Positions 18,962-28,001 of a stretch of 64,000 nt of DNA are shown piece by piece. The stretch is from the NCBI GenBank assembly GCA_905215935.1, contig CAJMRY010000004.1, forward strand, positions 1-64,000, given 5' to 3'. Origin of the DNA: an uncultured bacterium (lineage in GTDB: Bacteria; Bacillota; Clostridia; TANB77; CAG-508). The notes under the pieces were generated by a model. It worked only from the letters and a program-made list of their open reading frames with translations, ran no database searches and was not told the origin of the DNA. Within the stretch, counting starts at the first letter, position 1; each line of letters opens with the position of its first letter. The translations under genes were made by a program, and so were the position numbers.

Positions 18962-19529
18962 ATGTATGACACTTGGGATAAATTAGAAGAATCAATTATA
19001 GATTGTAGTAAATGTAAATTGTGTAATAATAGAACTAATATTGTTTTAGGAGAAGGTAATAGAGAAGCAGACATTATGTTTGTGGGAGAAGGACCACGGA
19101 GCAGATGAAGATAAACAAGGACTTCCTTTTGTTGGTAAGGCAGGTCAGCTAATGAATAAGGCTTTTGAAGGGTTGGAAATTAATAGAGATAAAATATATA
19201 TTGCAAATATTGTAAAGTGTAGACCACCAGCAAATCGTGTGCCAGAACAAGATGAAGCAGATGCATGCTTAAATTACCTTCGTAATCAAGTTATTTTAAT
19301 AAAACCCAAAATTATTGTTCTACTTGGAAGTACAGCATTAAAAAATATATTAGGAAAAGAATATGGAATAACTTCTGCAAGAGGAAATTGGATGGAACAA
19401 AGAGGAATTTTATATATGCCTACTTGGCATCCAGCAGCTTTATTAAGAGATGAAAATAAAAAAATAGAATTTTGGCAAGACTTAAAAAAGGTAAAAGAAA
19501 AAGCAGAGGAAAATAAGTTAGCAATTTAG
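18962..19529 (+). CDS. Uracil-DNA glycosylase family 4/5 (4Fe-4S), with +1 recoding site
   Basis: This enzyme removes uracil from DNA. It has 188 residues once the extra C at 19097 (CCA-C-GGA, codon 46) is skipped. The skipped site lies inside the catalytic loop motif GEGPGADED, so the unshifted product would lack the whole enzyme and stops after a few codons. The Fe-S Cys residues appear in CSKCKLC near the N terminus and in the KCRPPANR region. The second active-site motif is WHPAALLR near residue 159. AGGAGG precedes ATG 18962. Confidence 0.92.
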
Positions 19530-19614
19530 AAAGCTTTATTTAGTTTGTTTACTGAAAGCAATAATAGGGGATTAAAGAGATTATAAACTGAAAAACAATG
19601 TAGAGGTGTAAATT

Positions 19615-20162
19615 ATGAGTAATAAATATTTTAAATCAATTGAGTATAAATTAGTAGATAAAAAAATAGCATATCAAGGAAAGAGGTTAAGAGTAGAAGA
19701 ATTAAAGTATTTAAATGGTACACAAGAAATTTATCGCGAGCATGTTATTGCAGGAGAAGCAGCAGTTATTTTAGCAATTAAAGATAATGGTAATGTTATT
19801 ATGATACAAGAACCAAGAACACCAATAAATAAAGTTGTTTTTGCATTACCTGCACGGTCAAATAGAAAAGGGTGAAAGTGTAGAAGAAGGAGCAAGAAGA
19901 GAGTTAGAAGAAGAAACAGGATATTATGCAAAAAAAATAACAAAATTAAGAGAATATTATCCTTCTGTTCGGATATACAGATGAAAAAATAACAATATTC
20001 TTGGCTACAGATTTAAAAGAAACAAAAAGGCATTTAGATGAAACAGAAGATATAAATGTAGTGGAAGTTTCTATGGAAGAATTAAAGGATATGTTAGATA
20101 AGAATGAAATAATTACTGCTAGTACAACAATTGCTCTAATGCATTATATTTTATATTTATAG
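19615..20162 (+). CDS. ADP-ribose pyrophosphatase (Nudix), with two +1 recoding sites
   Basis: A 181-residue enzyme that cleaves ADP-ribose to AMP and ribose phosphate. The extra C at 19855 (GCA-C-GGT) sits exactly before the first Gly of the Nudix box, which reads GQIEKGESVEEGA then RRELEEETG across the join. A second extra C at 19970 (GTT-C-GGA) precedes GYTDEKITIFLA. Without the shifts the Nudix box does not exist in any one frame. The order udg-Nudix suggests a small nucleotide or DNA-damage clean-up unit. Confidence 0.92.
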
Positions 20163-20179
20163 ATGGAAGTTAACGGTAA

Positions 20180-20231
20180 TTGACATAAAACACTAAGCGT
20201 GATAGAATAATACTTAATCCTAGCATGGATT
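20180..20231 (+). promoter_or_regulatory. Promoter and leader palindrome of the 20281 gene
   Basis: TTGACA (20180-20185) and TAGAAT (20203-20208) are spaced 17 bp. AATCC and GGATT (20216-20231) form a small inverted repeat shortly after the expected start site. Confidence 0.6.
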
Positions 20232-20280
20232 GGTAAAACATTACAAATATATTATGTAATTATGAAAGGAGCATATAATT

Positions 20281-21579
20281 ATGCCGTACAGTTTAGAAGA
20301 GAAAATTAAGAGTTTATTTTCAGTTCATGAATACGATAATCTGGGCAAGTACAAGATAAATGCTGATTATTTGAAATACTATGTATCAGAGGAATGTTAT
20401 CGGGAATTAATGGTATCTTTTTACCAAATAGCACCTCTTTTAGAACATACTGTTCCATTTCACGAAGCAGATTATATTTTGTATACGCATATGTATGCGA
20501 GGTGCGAAGATTATTCGGATTTTGTTGTAAAACAACTCAAACTAATTGCTGAAGAAAGAAAACCTGGAGCAGAAATTATTGTTTTGGGTAAAGCAGCAAA
20601 TGCAGAAAAAATCTTAAATGGTTCTATCTCTAACATTACTTTTTGGGGTGATCACTATGCAGAAAAACTTGGAAAAAAGTTTGGCATGGACATTAAAGAG
20701 GAGTATTTTGTTTATGATGATATATATAATCAGCTTGCAATTTGGCCTGTAAATGGATGCTTATGTAAGTGTAAGTTTTGCAGAAGAGCGTATATGGAAA
20801 TTAAGTTTGAAAGTCTTAGTTTAGATACGATAAAGGCTAATCTTGACAAAATAAAATTAAATTCACCTGAATTGATGAATACTATTAGTCTTAGAGCAGA
20901 AAACCTTACTGAATATGGAATAGATATCTATGGAAAATCTATGCTTCACGAACTTATTCATCTTATTAATAGTTATGATGAAGTTAAGCAGATTAAAATT
21001 CCTATAGGTCTTTGCATAGGTGAAATTTCTCCAGAAATTTTAAAGGCTTTGTGCAGTTCAAAGAAAATTACAAAGTTGGGTATGAATCTGGAAGCAGGAT
21101 CTGACAGACTTTTACATTTTATAGGAAAGAAACATACTTGTAGTCAGGCAAGACATGTGTTTAAAGAAATTCATGATGCTAATCCGCATATAGAAATTTC
21201 AACGACTATTATACTTGGATTACCTACAGAGAATGTGGGAGATGTTCTAGAAATGGCAAAACTAATTATTGATACAAGACCAAGTCGTGTTTTTTGCAAT
21301 TATTTTATTTGCTCACCAAATTCACCTTTGGCAAAGTATAAGCAAATGAGTGAAAGTTGTAGAGAATACCATTTAAAGCAATTAATACAATTTTTATCTA
21401 AATTACCACATAAAGAACCAATAGACATCACGATGAAAAGCTATTGTATCGACAAGAAACCAATTTCTAAAGCGAGAATGAAGGAGATACGAGAACTAAA
21501 CTGTAAAAACGAAGAGCTTATTAAACACGGGTTGTTACCAAGACATTTTCAGATGGAAACAAGGTTTAAAAGCGAATAA
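20281..21579 (+). CDS. Radical SAM methylthiotransferase-like protein, CGG read as Arg
   Basis: A 432-residue protein with a radical SAM core. The cluster motif is CLCKCKFC (CX3CX2C) near residue 160, followed by LRAENLTEYGIDIYG and a Gly-rich MNLEAGSDRLL segment as in MiaB/RimO-type enzymes. There is no TRAM domain at the C terminus, so the substrate is unclear. CGG at 20401 (codon 41) must be Arg; +1 slippage would stop two codons later. Codon choice (CAC, GCG, CGT, ATC) differs from its neighbours and suggests transfer. It has its own promoter, and GAAAGGAG precedes the ATG. Confidence 0.7.
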   Translation: MPYSLEEKIKSLFSVHEYDNLGKYKINADYLKYYVSEECYRELMVSFYQIAPLLEHTVPFHEADYILYTHMYARCEDYSDFVVKQLKLIAEERKPGAEIIVLGKAANAEKILNGSISNITFWGDHYAEKLGKKFGMDIKEEYFVYDDIYNQLAIWPVNGCLCKCKFCRRAYMEIKFESLSLDTIKANLDKIKLNSPELMNTISLRAENLTEYGIDIYGKSMLHELIHLINSYDEVKQIKIPIGLCIGEISPEILKALCSSKKITKLGMNLEAGSDRLLHFIGKKHTCSQARHVFKEIHDANPHIEISTTIILGLPTENVGDVLEMAKLIIDTRPSRVFCNYFICSPNSPLAKYKQMSESCREYHLKQLIQFLSKLPHKEPIDITMKSYCIDKKPISKARMKEIRELNCKNEELIKHGLLPRHFQMETRFKSE

Positions 21580-21588
21580 TTATTCTGT

Positions 21589-21731
21589 TTAAGCTTGCTA
21601 ATGTATAATATATATTAGTGAGCTTAAAGTCTTTTATTAAACAATCTATGAACATGTGGTCAAATATATTGACAATAAATTTAAAGAATAATAAAATTAA
21701 GAGAAACAGGTGAAGTTTCATCTTAATTTTT
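21589..21731 (+). terminator. Two hairpins between the radical SAM gene and the GltA-like gene
   Basis: TAAGCTTGCTAAT with TATTAGTGAGCTTA (21589-21626) forms a terminator-like stem for the upstream gene. AATTAAGAGAAAC with GTTTCATCTTAATT and then a T run (about 21694-21731) lies just before the next start codon and could attenuate it. Confidence 0.5.
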
Positions 21732-21746
21732 TTATGGAGAAGAAAA

Positions 21747-23007
21747 ATGTATAATAATGAAGAAATAAAAGAAAAAGTAGATTATTGTTTAAATTGTAAA
21801 GTGAAACCATGTCAAAAAGGATGCCCATTAAATAATGATATTCCAGAGTTTATTTCAAATATAAAACAAGAAAAATATGAAGATGCATATAAGATATTAA
21901 GCAAAACAACTGTTATGCAATCTATATGTGGAAGAATTTGTCCTCATATGAGTCAATGCATGGGGAGTTGTATAAGAGGTATAAAGTCGAATCCGGTTAG
22001 TATAGGAGATTTAGAATATAAATTAGGGGATTTAGCTATAGAAAATGGATTTTCTATGGAAGAATTAGAAAAAGACTGTAGTGGCAAAAAAGTTGCTGTT
22101 ATTGGAAGTGGTCCTGCACGGACTTACTTGTGCTGCTTTTTTAGCAAGAAGAGGAGCTATAGTTACAATATACGAAAAATATTCTAGCTTGGGTGGTATT
22201 TTAAGACATGGAATTCCAGAATTTAGATTAAGTAAAGATATATTAGATAGTACAATTAAAAAAATATTAGAATTAGGAATTAATGTAGAATATAATAAAG
22301 AGATTGGAAAAAATGTTTCTTTAGAAGAATTAACTAGTATATATGATGCTGTTTTTATAGGAATAGGAGCTAATATTCCATGGAAAATGGGAATAGAAGG
22401 CGAAGATTTACAAGGTGTATATGGAGGAAATACATTATTAGAAAAACAAAATCATCCAGATTATACAGGAAAGAAAGTAGCAATAATTGGTGGTGGTAAT
22501 GTTGCTATGGATTGTGCAAGAACTATAAAGAGATTAGGTGCAGAGAATGTGACAGTTATATATAGAAGAAGTGAAAAGCAAATGCCAGCAGAAAGAAAAG
22601 AAATAGAAGATGCAAAGAATGAAGGGGTAGAATTTTTATTTCAAAATAATGTTACTAAGATTTTAGGACAAGATAAAATAGACAAGATTGAATGTATAAA
22701 AACAGAGCTCGTAAAGAAAGAGGGAGAATCAAGAGAAGTTCCTATTGATATTGAAGGAAGTAATTATATAATCCAGATGGATTATGTAGTGATGGCAATA
22801 GGCTCTAGCCCAGAAGAAAGTATTGTAAGTAAGCTTAATTTAGAAAGAACTAAAAAAGGATATATTAAAGTAAATGAAGAATATAAAACATCTAATGAAA
22901 AAGTTTTTGCAGGTGGAGATATAATTGGACAAAAAGCAACTGTAGCCTATGCAGCAAGAACAGGTAGGGAGGCAGCAGAAAGTATAATTAAATATTTAAA
23001 AAAATAA
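21747..23007 (+). CDS. GltA-like NAD(P)-dependent oxidoreductase, with +1 recoding site
   Basis: A 419-residue flavoprotein related to the small subunit of glutamate synthase. The N-terminal domain carries two Cys clusters (CLNCKVKPCQKGCP and CGRICPHMSQCMGSC) for [4Fe-4S] centres. The extra C at 22119 (GCA-C-GGA, codon 125) falls in the FAD-binding loop, which becomes GSGPAGLTCAAFLARRG only after the skip. A second dinucleotide loop, IGGGNVAMDCA, and the terminal AGGDI segment follow. The large subunit is not adjacent, so it may be a stand-alone NADPH oxidoreductase such as an SudA/NfnB-type subunit. Confidence 0.88.
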
Positions 23008-23035
23008 GAGTTCATACAGGTTAAGCATTTTTCAT

Positions 23036-23148
23036 TGTGTCAAAAGGTGTCAAAAGGGACGGGGTATATTGGCAATTTTTAATAAAAAGACTTTAACTTT
23101 ATTAAAAATTGCCAATATACCCCGTCCCTTTTGACACCTTTTGACACA
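23036..23148. repeat. Perfect 51-bp inverted repeat, REP/MITE-like
   Basis: The arms 23036-23086 and 23098-23148 are perfect reverse complements around an 11-base loop. Each arm carries GTGTCAAAAGG twice-stepped and the core GGGACGGGG. The same core and layout recur at 44788-44892. Such GGGACGG palindromes are associated in Clostridia with Y1 (REP-associated) transposases; no transposase is in the window. Confidence 0.85.
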
Positions 23149-23165
23149 AATCTCATATTTGCAAA

Positions 23166-24217
23166 TTAATTTTTATTAAATATTCTTTTGAAGAATTCCA
23201 TAAGTTTATTTTGTTTATGTTCAATTAGAGATTTATTAATAATAGAAGTATATTCATTATTAATTTTATCTATTATTTTATTATTATAATTTGTAAATGT
23301 AAAATAGTCATCTGATTTTCCTATTAAATCTTTATATATTAACAATTTATTTTTAAATATTTCAATATCACTATCAGAATTTAGTATTTTAAATTGATTA
23401 TTAAAATATGAAATAAATAACAGATTTTGCGTTTTTAAGAATGTATATTTTATTTTTTGTTTATATTTATTAATTATATTAGCATATTTTTTTGATTTAG
23501 TATTTGAACAATTATTGTCATATAGTTTATTGGAAATCAAAGCTATTTGTTCTTCAAATTGCAAAAGTTTATCAAAGCCTATAGATATTTTATCAAAATT
23601 TTTCTTTCCTATTAAATCGATTAGTCGATTTTTAAAATTATCGTTACTATAGAAAGTACTATCATATAATGTATTTTCTCCAACTAAATAGCAGATTTGA
23701 CTCATCAAGTTACAAATTAATGGATAGTAATTAGGACTTATAGTTGAAAGTTCTATTCCATAATATTTTACAGAATCTAAAGACTCTCCGTAATATATAT
23801 GAGCTTATAATTTGTACTGCTGCCTCATTTAATCCCATTCCAAAGGCTTTAGATTTGTTAAACTCTAATAAGCCTAGTCTAATTAATGTATTGTCATCAT
23901 CTATTACTTCTTGTAGATGATGTATTATTTCATGTACAGCAAACTTTTTTAAATCTAATAAACCCATTCCATCTCTAAAGTAAATAGATGAGTTTTTATA
24001 AAAGTAACTAGCTTCAGCAAGCCCGAGCTGGCATGTTTGCTATATACATTGGTAAATCACGAATTTCATCAAATAAATCATGAAAATTAAAACGTAGTTT
24101 AGGAAATGTATTACAAATGCTAGATGCTACAAACTCTGCAATAGATTCAGCAGTATCTAAATCAAGTCTTTCTATTACTTCTATACCATTTGATTTTAGT
24201 TCTTCTTCAATCCCCAT
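23166..24217 (-). CDS. Unknown HEXXH-motif protein, with two +1 recoding sites
   Basis: Three fragments join into one 349-residue protein when the extra C at 24025 (GCT-C-GGG, codon 65) and at 23790 (TTA-C-GGA, codon 143) are skipped on the minus strand. The joined frame carries VHEIIHHLQE near residue 91, an HEXXH zinc-protease-like motif, followed by an NEAAVQIISSY segment that could supply a third ligand. The C-terminal half is Asn/Lys/Ile-rich and mostly helical. There is no signal peptide. I do not recognise the family; a metallopeptidase domain of the Mlc/toxin type is possible. Confidence 0.7.
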
Positions 24218-24519
24218 ATTAAGACTTTTCTCCTTAGTAAATTCTAATATATATTATAATATAACTTTTTTTGATAAGCAATAAAAACTAGAATAAAGTT
24301 TTGGTTAATAATTTAAAATATATAATTGACAAACATATTAAATACAAAATATAATACATATCATAATAACTATAATTAAATTAGATGTTATTATACTGGT
24401 TTCCTGTATCCAGAGTTAAAAACAGTGTATAAAAGCAGTTTTTCTGTATCTTGTAAAAACAGAAAAAATAAGAAGCAGGAAAATAAATTTTTTGCTTCTT
24501 ATTTTTTATAAAATTAAAA
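24218..24519. other. 302-bp intergenic region between two minus-strand genes
   Basis: It holds the leuS terminator at its right end and presumably the promoter of the HEXXH gene. I see no reading frame of interest. A short CAGTTTTTCTG / CAGAAAAA symmetry lies near 24437-24470. Confidence 0.5.
24465..24506 (-). terminator. leuS terminator
   Basis: On the minus strand, AATAAGAAGCA pairs with TGCTTCTTATT and is followed by a T run. Confidence 0.7.
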
Positions 24520-26922
24520 CTATTTAACAACAATATTATAAATTTTATTTTTTACATAAATTTCTTTAACAACATTTTTATCCAATATTGCAGTTTGTAC
24601 ATTTTCATTTCCATGAACAATTTCTTTAACTATAGATTCTTCGCTATTTAGAGGAATCATAACAGTAGCCTTTACTTTTCCATTTACTTGAACAGGTAAT
24701 TCTATTTCATCGTCAATTGTTTTGGCTTCATCGAATTCTGGCCAGTTTGAATAAGCTATTGATGAATTATTACCTAAAACTACATTCCAAAGTTCTTCTG
24801 TAATATGTGGTGCAATAGGGTTTAATAGTTTTAAAAATCCTTCTGCATATTCTTTTGGAAAACAGTTAGTTTTATATACTGCATTTATAAAAATCATTAA
24901 TTGGCTAATTGCTGTATTAAAGTTCATTGTTTCATAATCGTTTGTAACTTTTTTCACTGTAAAATGGTAGATCTTTTCTAGGTTAGCATTTTCTTCATCT
25001 TTTATTTTATCAGATTCTGTATATAGTCTCCAAACTCTATCTAAGAATTTCTTAGAGCCATCAATTCCTTTTGGGTCCCAAGGTTTAGCAGCATCTATTG
25101 GTCCCATGAACATTTCATAAAGTCTTAAGCTATCTGCACCAAATTCTTTTACCATATCATCTGGATTAACTACATTACCTTTAGATTTACTCATTTTTTC
25201 ACCATTAGAACCAAGAATCATACCTTGATGACGAAGTTTTTTAAATGGCTCTGCTACAGGAACTATACCTTTGGTATATAAGTAATTATTCCAAAATCTT
25301 GAATATAATAAATGACCTACAGCATGTTCTGGTCCACCCATATATAAGTCTACAGGAAGCCAATATTCAAGTAATTTTCTATTTGCAAGTTCTTCATTAT
25401 TTCTTGGGTCTATATAACGTAAGAAATACCAGCTAGAACCAGCAGAACCTGGCATTGTACTAGTTTCTCTTTTTCCATGTTTTCCATCTATTGTAACATT
25501 TAACCATTCGTTTGCTTTTTCTAGAGGCGAGTTACCTAGCTTTGATGGTTTATAATCTTCAAGTTCTGGTAAGATTAAAGGTAAATCTTCATCTCTTAAA
25601 GCAATCATTTCGCCATCATCTGTATGAACAATTGGAATAGGTTCTCCCCAATAACGTTGACGTGCAAATATCCATTCACGTAGTTTATAATTTACTTTTT
25701 TAGTTCCAATTTTATTTTCTTCTAACCATGTAAGCATTTTTTCTATTGCATCTTCTTTATTTAAACCATTTAAGAAATCAGAATTAATATGAAGTCCATC
25801 ATCTGTATAGGCTTCTTTTGAAATGTCTCCACCTTCTAATACAGGTATAATTTCTAATCCGAATTTTTTTGCAAATTCATAATCTCTAGTATCATGTGCA
25901 GGAACTGCCATAATTGCGCCTGTTCCATAAGAAGCTAAAACATAGTCTGAAATCCAAATTGGAATTTCTTTTCCATTTACAGGATTTATAGCGTAACTAC
26001 CTGTAAATACACCAGTTTTTTCTTTATTTAATTCTGTTCTTTCTAAGTCTGATTTAGAACTACAAGATTTAATATATTCTTCAACCTCAGATTTCTTATC
26101 TTCAGTTGTAATCTTTTTAACTAATTCACTTTCAGGTGCTAAAACACAGTAAGTAGCACCAAATAGAGTATCACATCTTGTAGTAAATACAGTAAAGCTT
26201 AAATCTTCGTGACCTGCGACTTTAAAGTTTACTGTAGCACCAACAGATTTACCAATCCAGTTTCTTTGAATTTCTTTTGTTGATTCTGGCCAATCTAATT
26301 CATCTAGATTTTTTAGTAATGTTTCTGCATAAGCAGGGATATCTAATACCCATTGTTTCATGTTTTTACGAACAACAGGGAATCCGCCACGTTCACTTTT
26401 TCCATCAATTATTTCATCATTTGCTAAAACTGTTCCTAATTCTTCACACCAGTTAACAGGCATATCCACTAGTTTTGCTAAACCATCTTTATATAATTCT
26501 TTAAAAATCCATTGTGTCCATTTATAGTAATTTGGATCACATGTAGAAATTTCTTTATCCCAATCAAAAGAAAGGCCTAGCATTTTTAATTGTTTTTTAA
26601 ATGTGTCTATGTTTTGTTTTGTAAATCCATCAGGGTGATTTCCTGTTTTTATTGCATATTGTTCTGCAGGAAGGCCAAATGCATCCCATCCCATAGGGTG
26701 AAGTACATTATATCCTTGCATTCTTTTCATTCTAGAGACTATATCTGTTGCTGTATATCCTTCTGGATGACCAACATGCAAGCCTTGTCCAGATGGATAT
26801 GGAAACATGTCCAATGCATAGAATTTAGGTTTTGAAAAATCCCATACATCAGTTTTAAATGTTTCGTTTTTGTCCCAATATTCTTGCCATTTTTTTTCTA
26901 TTTCTTGAAAATTGTAATCCAT
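24520..26922 (-). CDS. leuS: Leucyl-tRNA synthetase
   Basis: A class I synthetase charging tRNA-Leu, 800 residues, normal bacterial length. The HIGH-type motif is HVGH within PYPSGQGLHVGHPEGY near residues 42-57. The CP1 editing domain contains TTRCDTLFGATYCV with the conserved editing Thr/Asp region. KMSKS is intact within GEKMSKSKGNVV near residue 570. AGGAG-type sequence precedes the ATG on the minus strand. Unlike aspS and serS, I see no T-box ahead of it. No CGG codon occurs in frame. Confidence 0.97.
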   Translation of the reverse strand: MDYNFQEIEKKWQEYWDKNETFKTDVWDFSKPKFYALDMFPYPSGQGLHVGHPEGYTATDIVSRMKRMQGYNVLHPMGWDAFGLPAEQYAIKTGNHPDGFTKQNIDTFKKQLKMLGLSFDWDKEISTCDPNYYKWTQWIFKELYKDGLAKLVDMPVNWCEELGTVLANDEIIDGKSERGGFPVVRKNMKQWVLDIPAYAETLLKNLDELDWPESTKEIQRNWIGKSVGATVNFKVAGHEDLSFTVFTTRCDTLFGATYCVLAPESELVKKITTEDKKSEVEEYIKSCSSKSDLERTELNKEKTGVFTGSYAINPVNGKEIPIWISDYVLASYGTGAIMAVPAHDTRDYEFAKKFGLEIIPVLEGGDISKEAYTDDGLHINSDFLNGLNKEDAIEKMLTWLEENKIGTKKVNYKLREWIFARQRYWGEPIPIVHTDDGEMIALRDEDLPLILPELEDYKPSKLGNSPLEKANEWLNVTIDGKHGKRETSTMPGSAGSSWYFLRYIDPRNNEELANRKLLEYWLPVDLYMGGPEHAVGHLLYSRFWNNYLYTKGIVPVAEPFKKLRHQGMILGSNGEKMSKSKGNVVNPDDMVKEFGADSLRLYEMFMGPIDAAKPWDPKGIDGSKKFLDRVWRLYTESDKIKDEENANLEKIYHFTVKKVTNDYETMNFNTAISQLMIFINAVYKTNCFPKEYAEGFLKLLNPIAPHITEELWNVVLGNNSSIAYSNWPEFDEAKTIDDEIELPVQVNGKVKATVMIPLNSEESIVKEIVHGNENVQTAILDKNVVKEIYVKNKIYNIVVK

Positions 26923-27219
26923 TAAAGCATCTCCTTTTTTACTTAAAATTATATATGTTATAAATTTCCATAATTATACTACAATTAGAGAAAAAAGGAA
27001 AGAGAAAAATTCAATTTATTAAAGCAAATTCAGCATTTTATAAGTGTAGATGTTGATTTTACAATTTAGATTTATTCATTAAATAATTCAATATTTTTTG
27101 AATTGAAAAGTGCAAAGGGAATAATTTGGAAAAAGTTGAATATAATATAAATAATCATTTAAGAAATGATAGGTAGGATAAAAAATCAAGATGTCAGATT
27201 TGACAGAAAGGATTGCATT
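26923..27219. other. Divergent intergenic region between leuS and the 27220 gene
   Basis: It contains AT-rich promoter DNA for both directions. TATAAT at 27141-27146 is the likely -10 box for the rightward gene, followed by the inverted repeat ATCATTT-AAG-AAATGAT (27154-27170). No gene is visible. Confidence 0.5.
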
Positions 27220-27603
27220 ATGTACAGAAAAAGAACAAACGAAGATAATAGTCGGGATTTAGCTTCAGCTACATATAATTTAGTTGCAGAAATCAAGACG
27301 TTGGAACAGAAATTATGTAGTTGTAGTTTTATTCCTGAAAAGACAGAGAATTTGGAAATTTGTGTAATGTCTAAGGGAAGAAATGTGTCTAAATTTATTG
27401 AACATAATCAGCTATCTAAGGATATATTAAAGATTCCTTTTTTAGTGGATAAAAGTCTTATAAGGCACATTCTGACTTATTCTAAAGCCTTAGATAATCC
27501 TTTAAGAATAATAAAAGATATAGTTGAGGCTAATTTAAATCTTTATGTATTGTGCATAGATTATGAGGATGAAATAATTTCATTTATCTTAAAAAAAGAT
27601 TAA
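27220..27603 (+). CDS. Unknown 127-residue protein, single early CGG
   Basis: I do not recognise this protein. It is soluble, with a basic N terminus, a predicted coiled segment around LVAEIKTLEQKL (residues 20-31) and a Leu/Ile-rich end. I chose ATG 27220 because AAAGGA lies 7 bases upstream; an earlier in-frame ATG at 27166 has no site. Codon 12 (27253-27255) is CGG and must be read as Arg. A +1 shift there yields GGG ATT TAG, a stop. It is monocistronic, with an inverted repeat in its leader and a terminator after it. Confidence 0.55.
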   Translation: MYRKRTNEDNSRDLASATYNLVAEIKTLEQKLCSCSFIPEKTENLEICVMSKGRNVSKFIEHNQLSKDILKIPFLVDKSLIRHILTYSKALDNPLRIIKDIVEANLNLYVLCIDYEDEIISFILKKD

Positions 27604-27607
27604 TTCA

Positions 27608-27660
27608 AATATCAGTGGTTTAGGATAGTAAAAATTTATTCTAAACTACTGATATTTTTA
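27608..27660 (+). terminator. Terminator after the 27220 gene
   Basis: AATATCAGTGGTTTAG pairs with CTAAACTACTGATATT (one G-U pair), followed by a short T run. Confidence 0.65.
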
Positions 27661-27710
27661 TAAATTTAGAGAAAGACATAATTAACTACAATATTTGGAC
27701 AAATAATAAT

Positions 27711-27747
27711 ATATGTGTTTGAAAATTACACATTTTCAAACATATAT
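27711..27747. repeat. 16-bp inverted repeat upstream of adhE
   Basis: ATATGTGTTTGAAAAT (27711-27726) and ATTTTCAAACATATAT (27732-27747) pair with one mismatch around a 5-base loop. There is no T run and no gene within the 398-bp region 27604-28001. It may be a regulatory element. Confidence 0.5.
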
Positions 27748-27923
27748 GACTAACTTAAAATGAAAAATTTATTACAATTTTGAAAAAAGATACTTTCTTA
27801 AATAATTAATTATCACATTAAGTATTTGGATAATTAGATATTTAAAATAAAAAGAACATATGAACCTTTTTATTTTTGTAAGATATAAACTAAAATATTT
27901 GAATAAATAAAAGAAATATATAA

Positions 27924-27974
27924 ATATTTGTCGTCCGATTTCTATTGACAAATATCATATTTAATAGATAAAAT
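27924..27974 (+). promoter_or_regulatory. adhE promoter with overlapping operator-like repeat
   Basis: TTGACA (27945-27950) and TAAAAT (27969-27974) are 18 bp apart. ATATTTGTC (27924-27932) and GACAAATAT (27947-27955) are a perfect 9-bp inverted repeat whose right half covers the -35 box, as expected for a repressor site. It does not match the classic Rex sequence. Confidence 0.6.
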
Positions 27975-28001
27975 TAGGACAAAGTAAAAAAGGAGGTTTT
28001 T

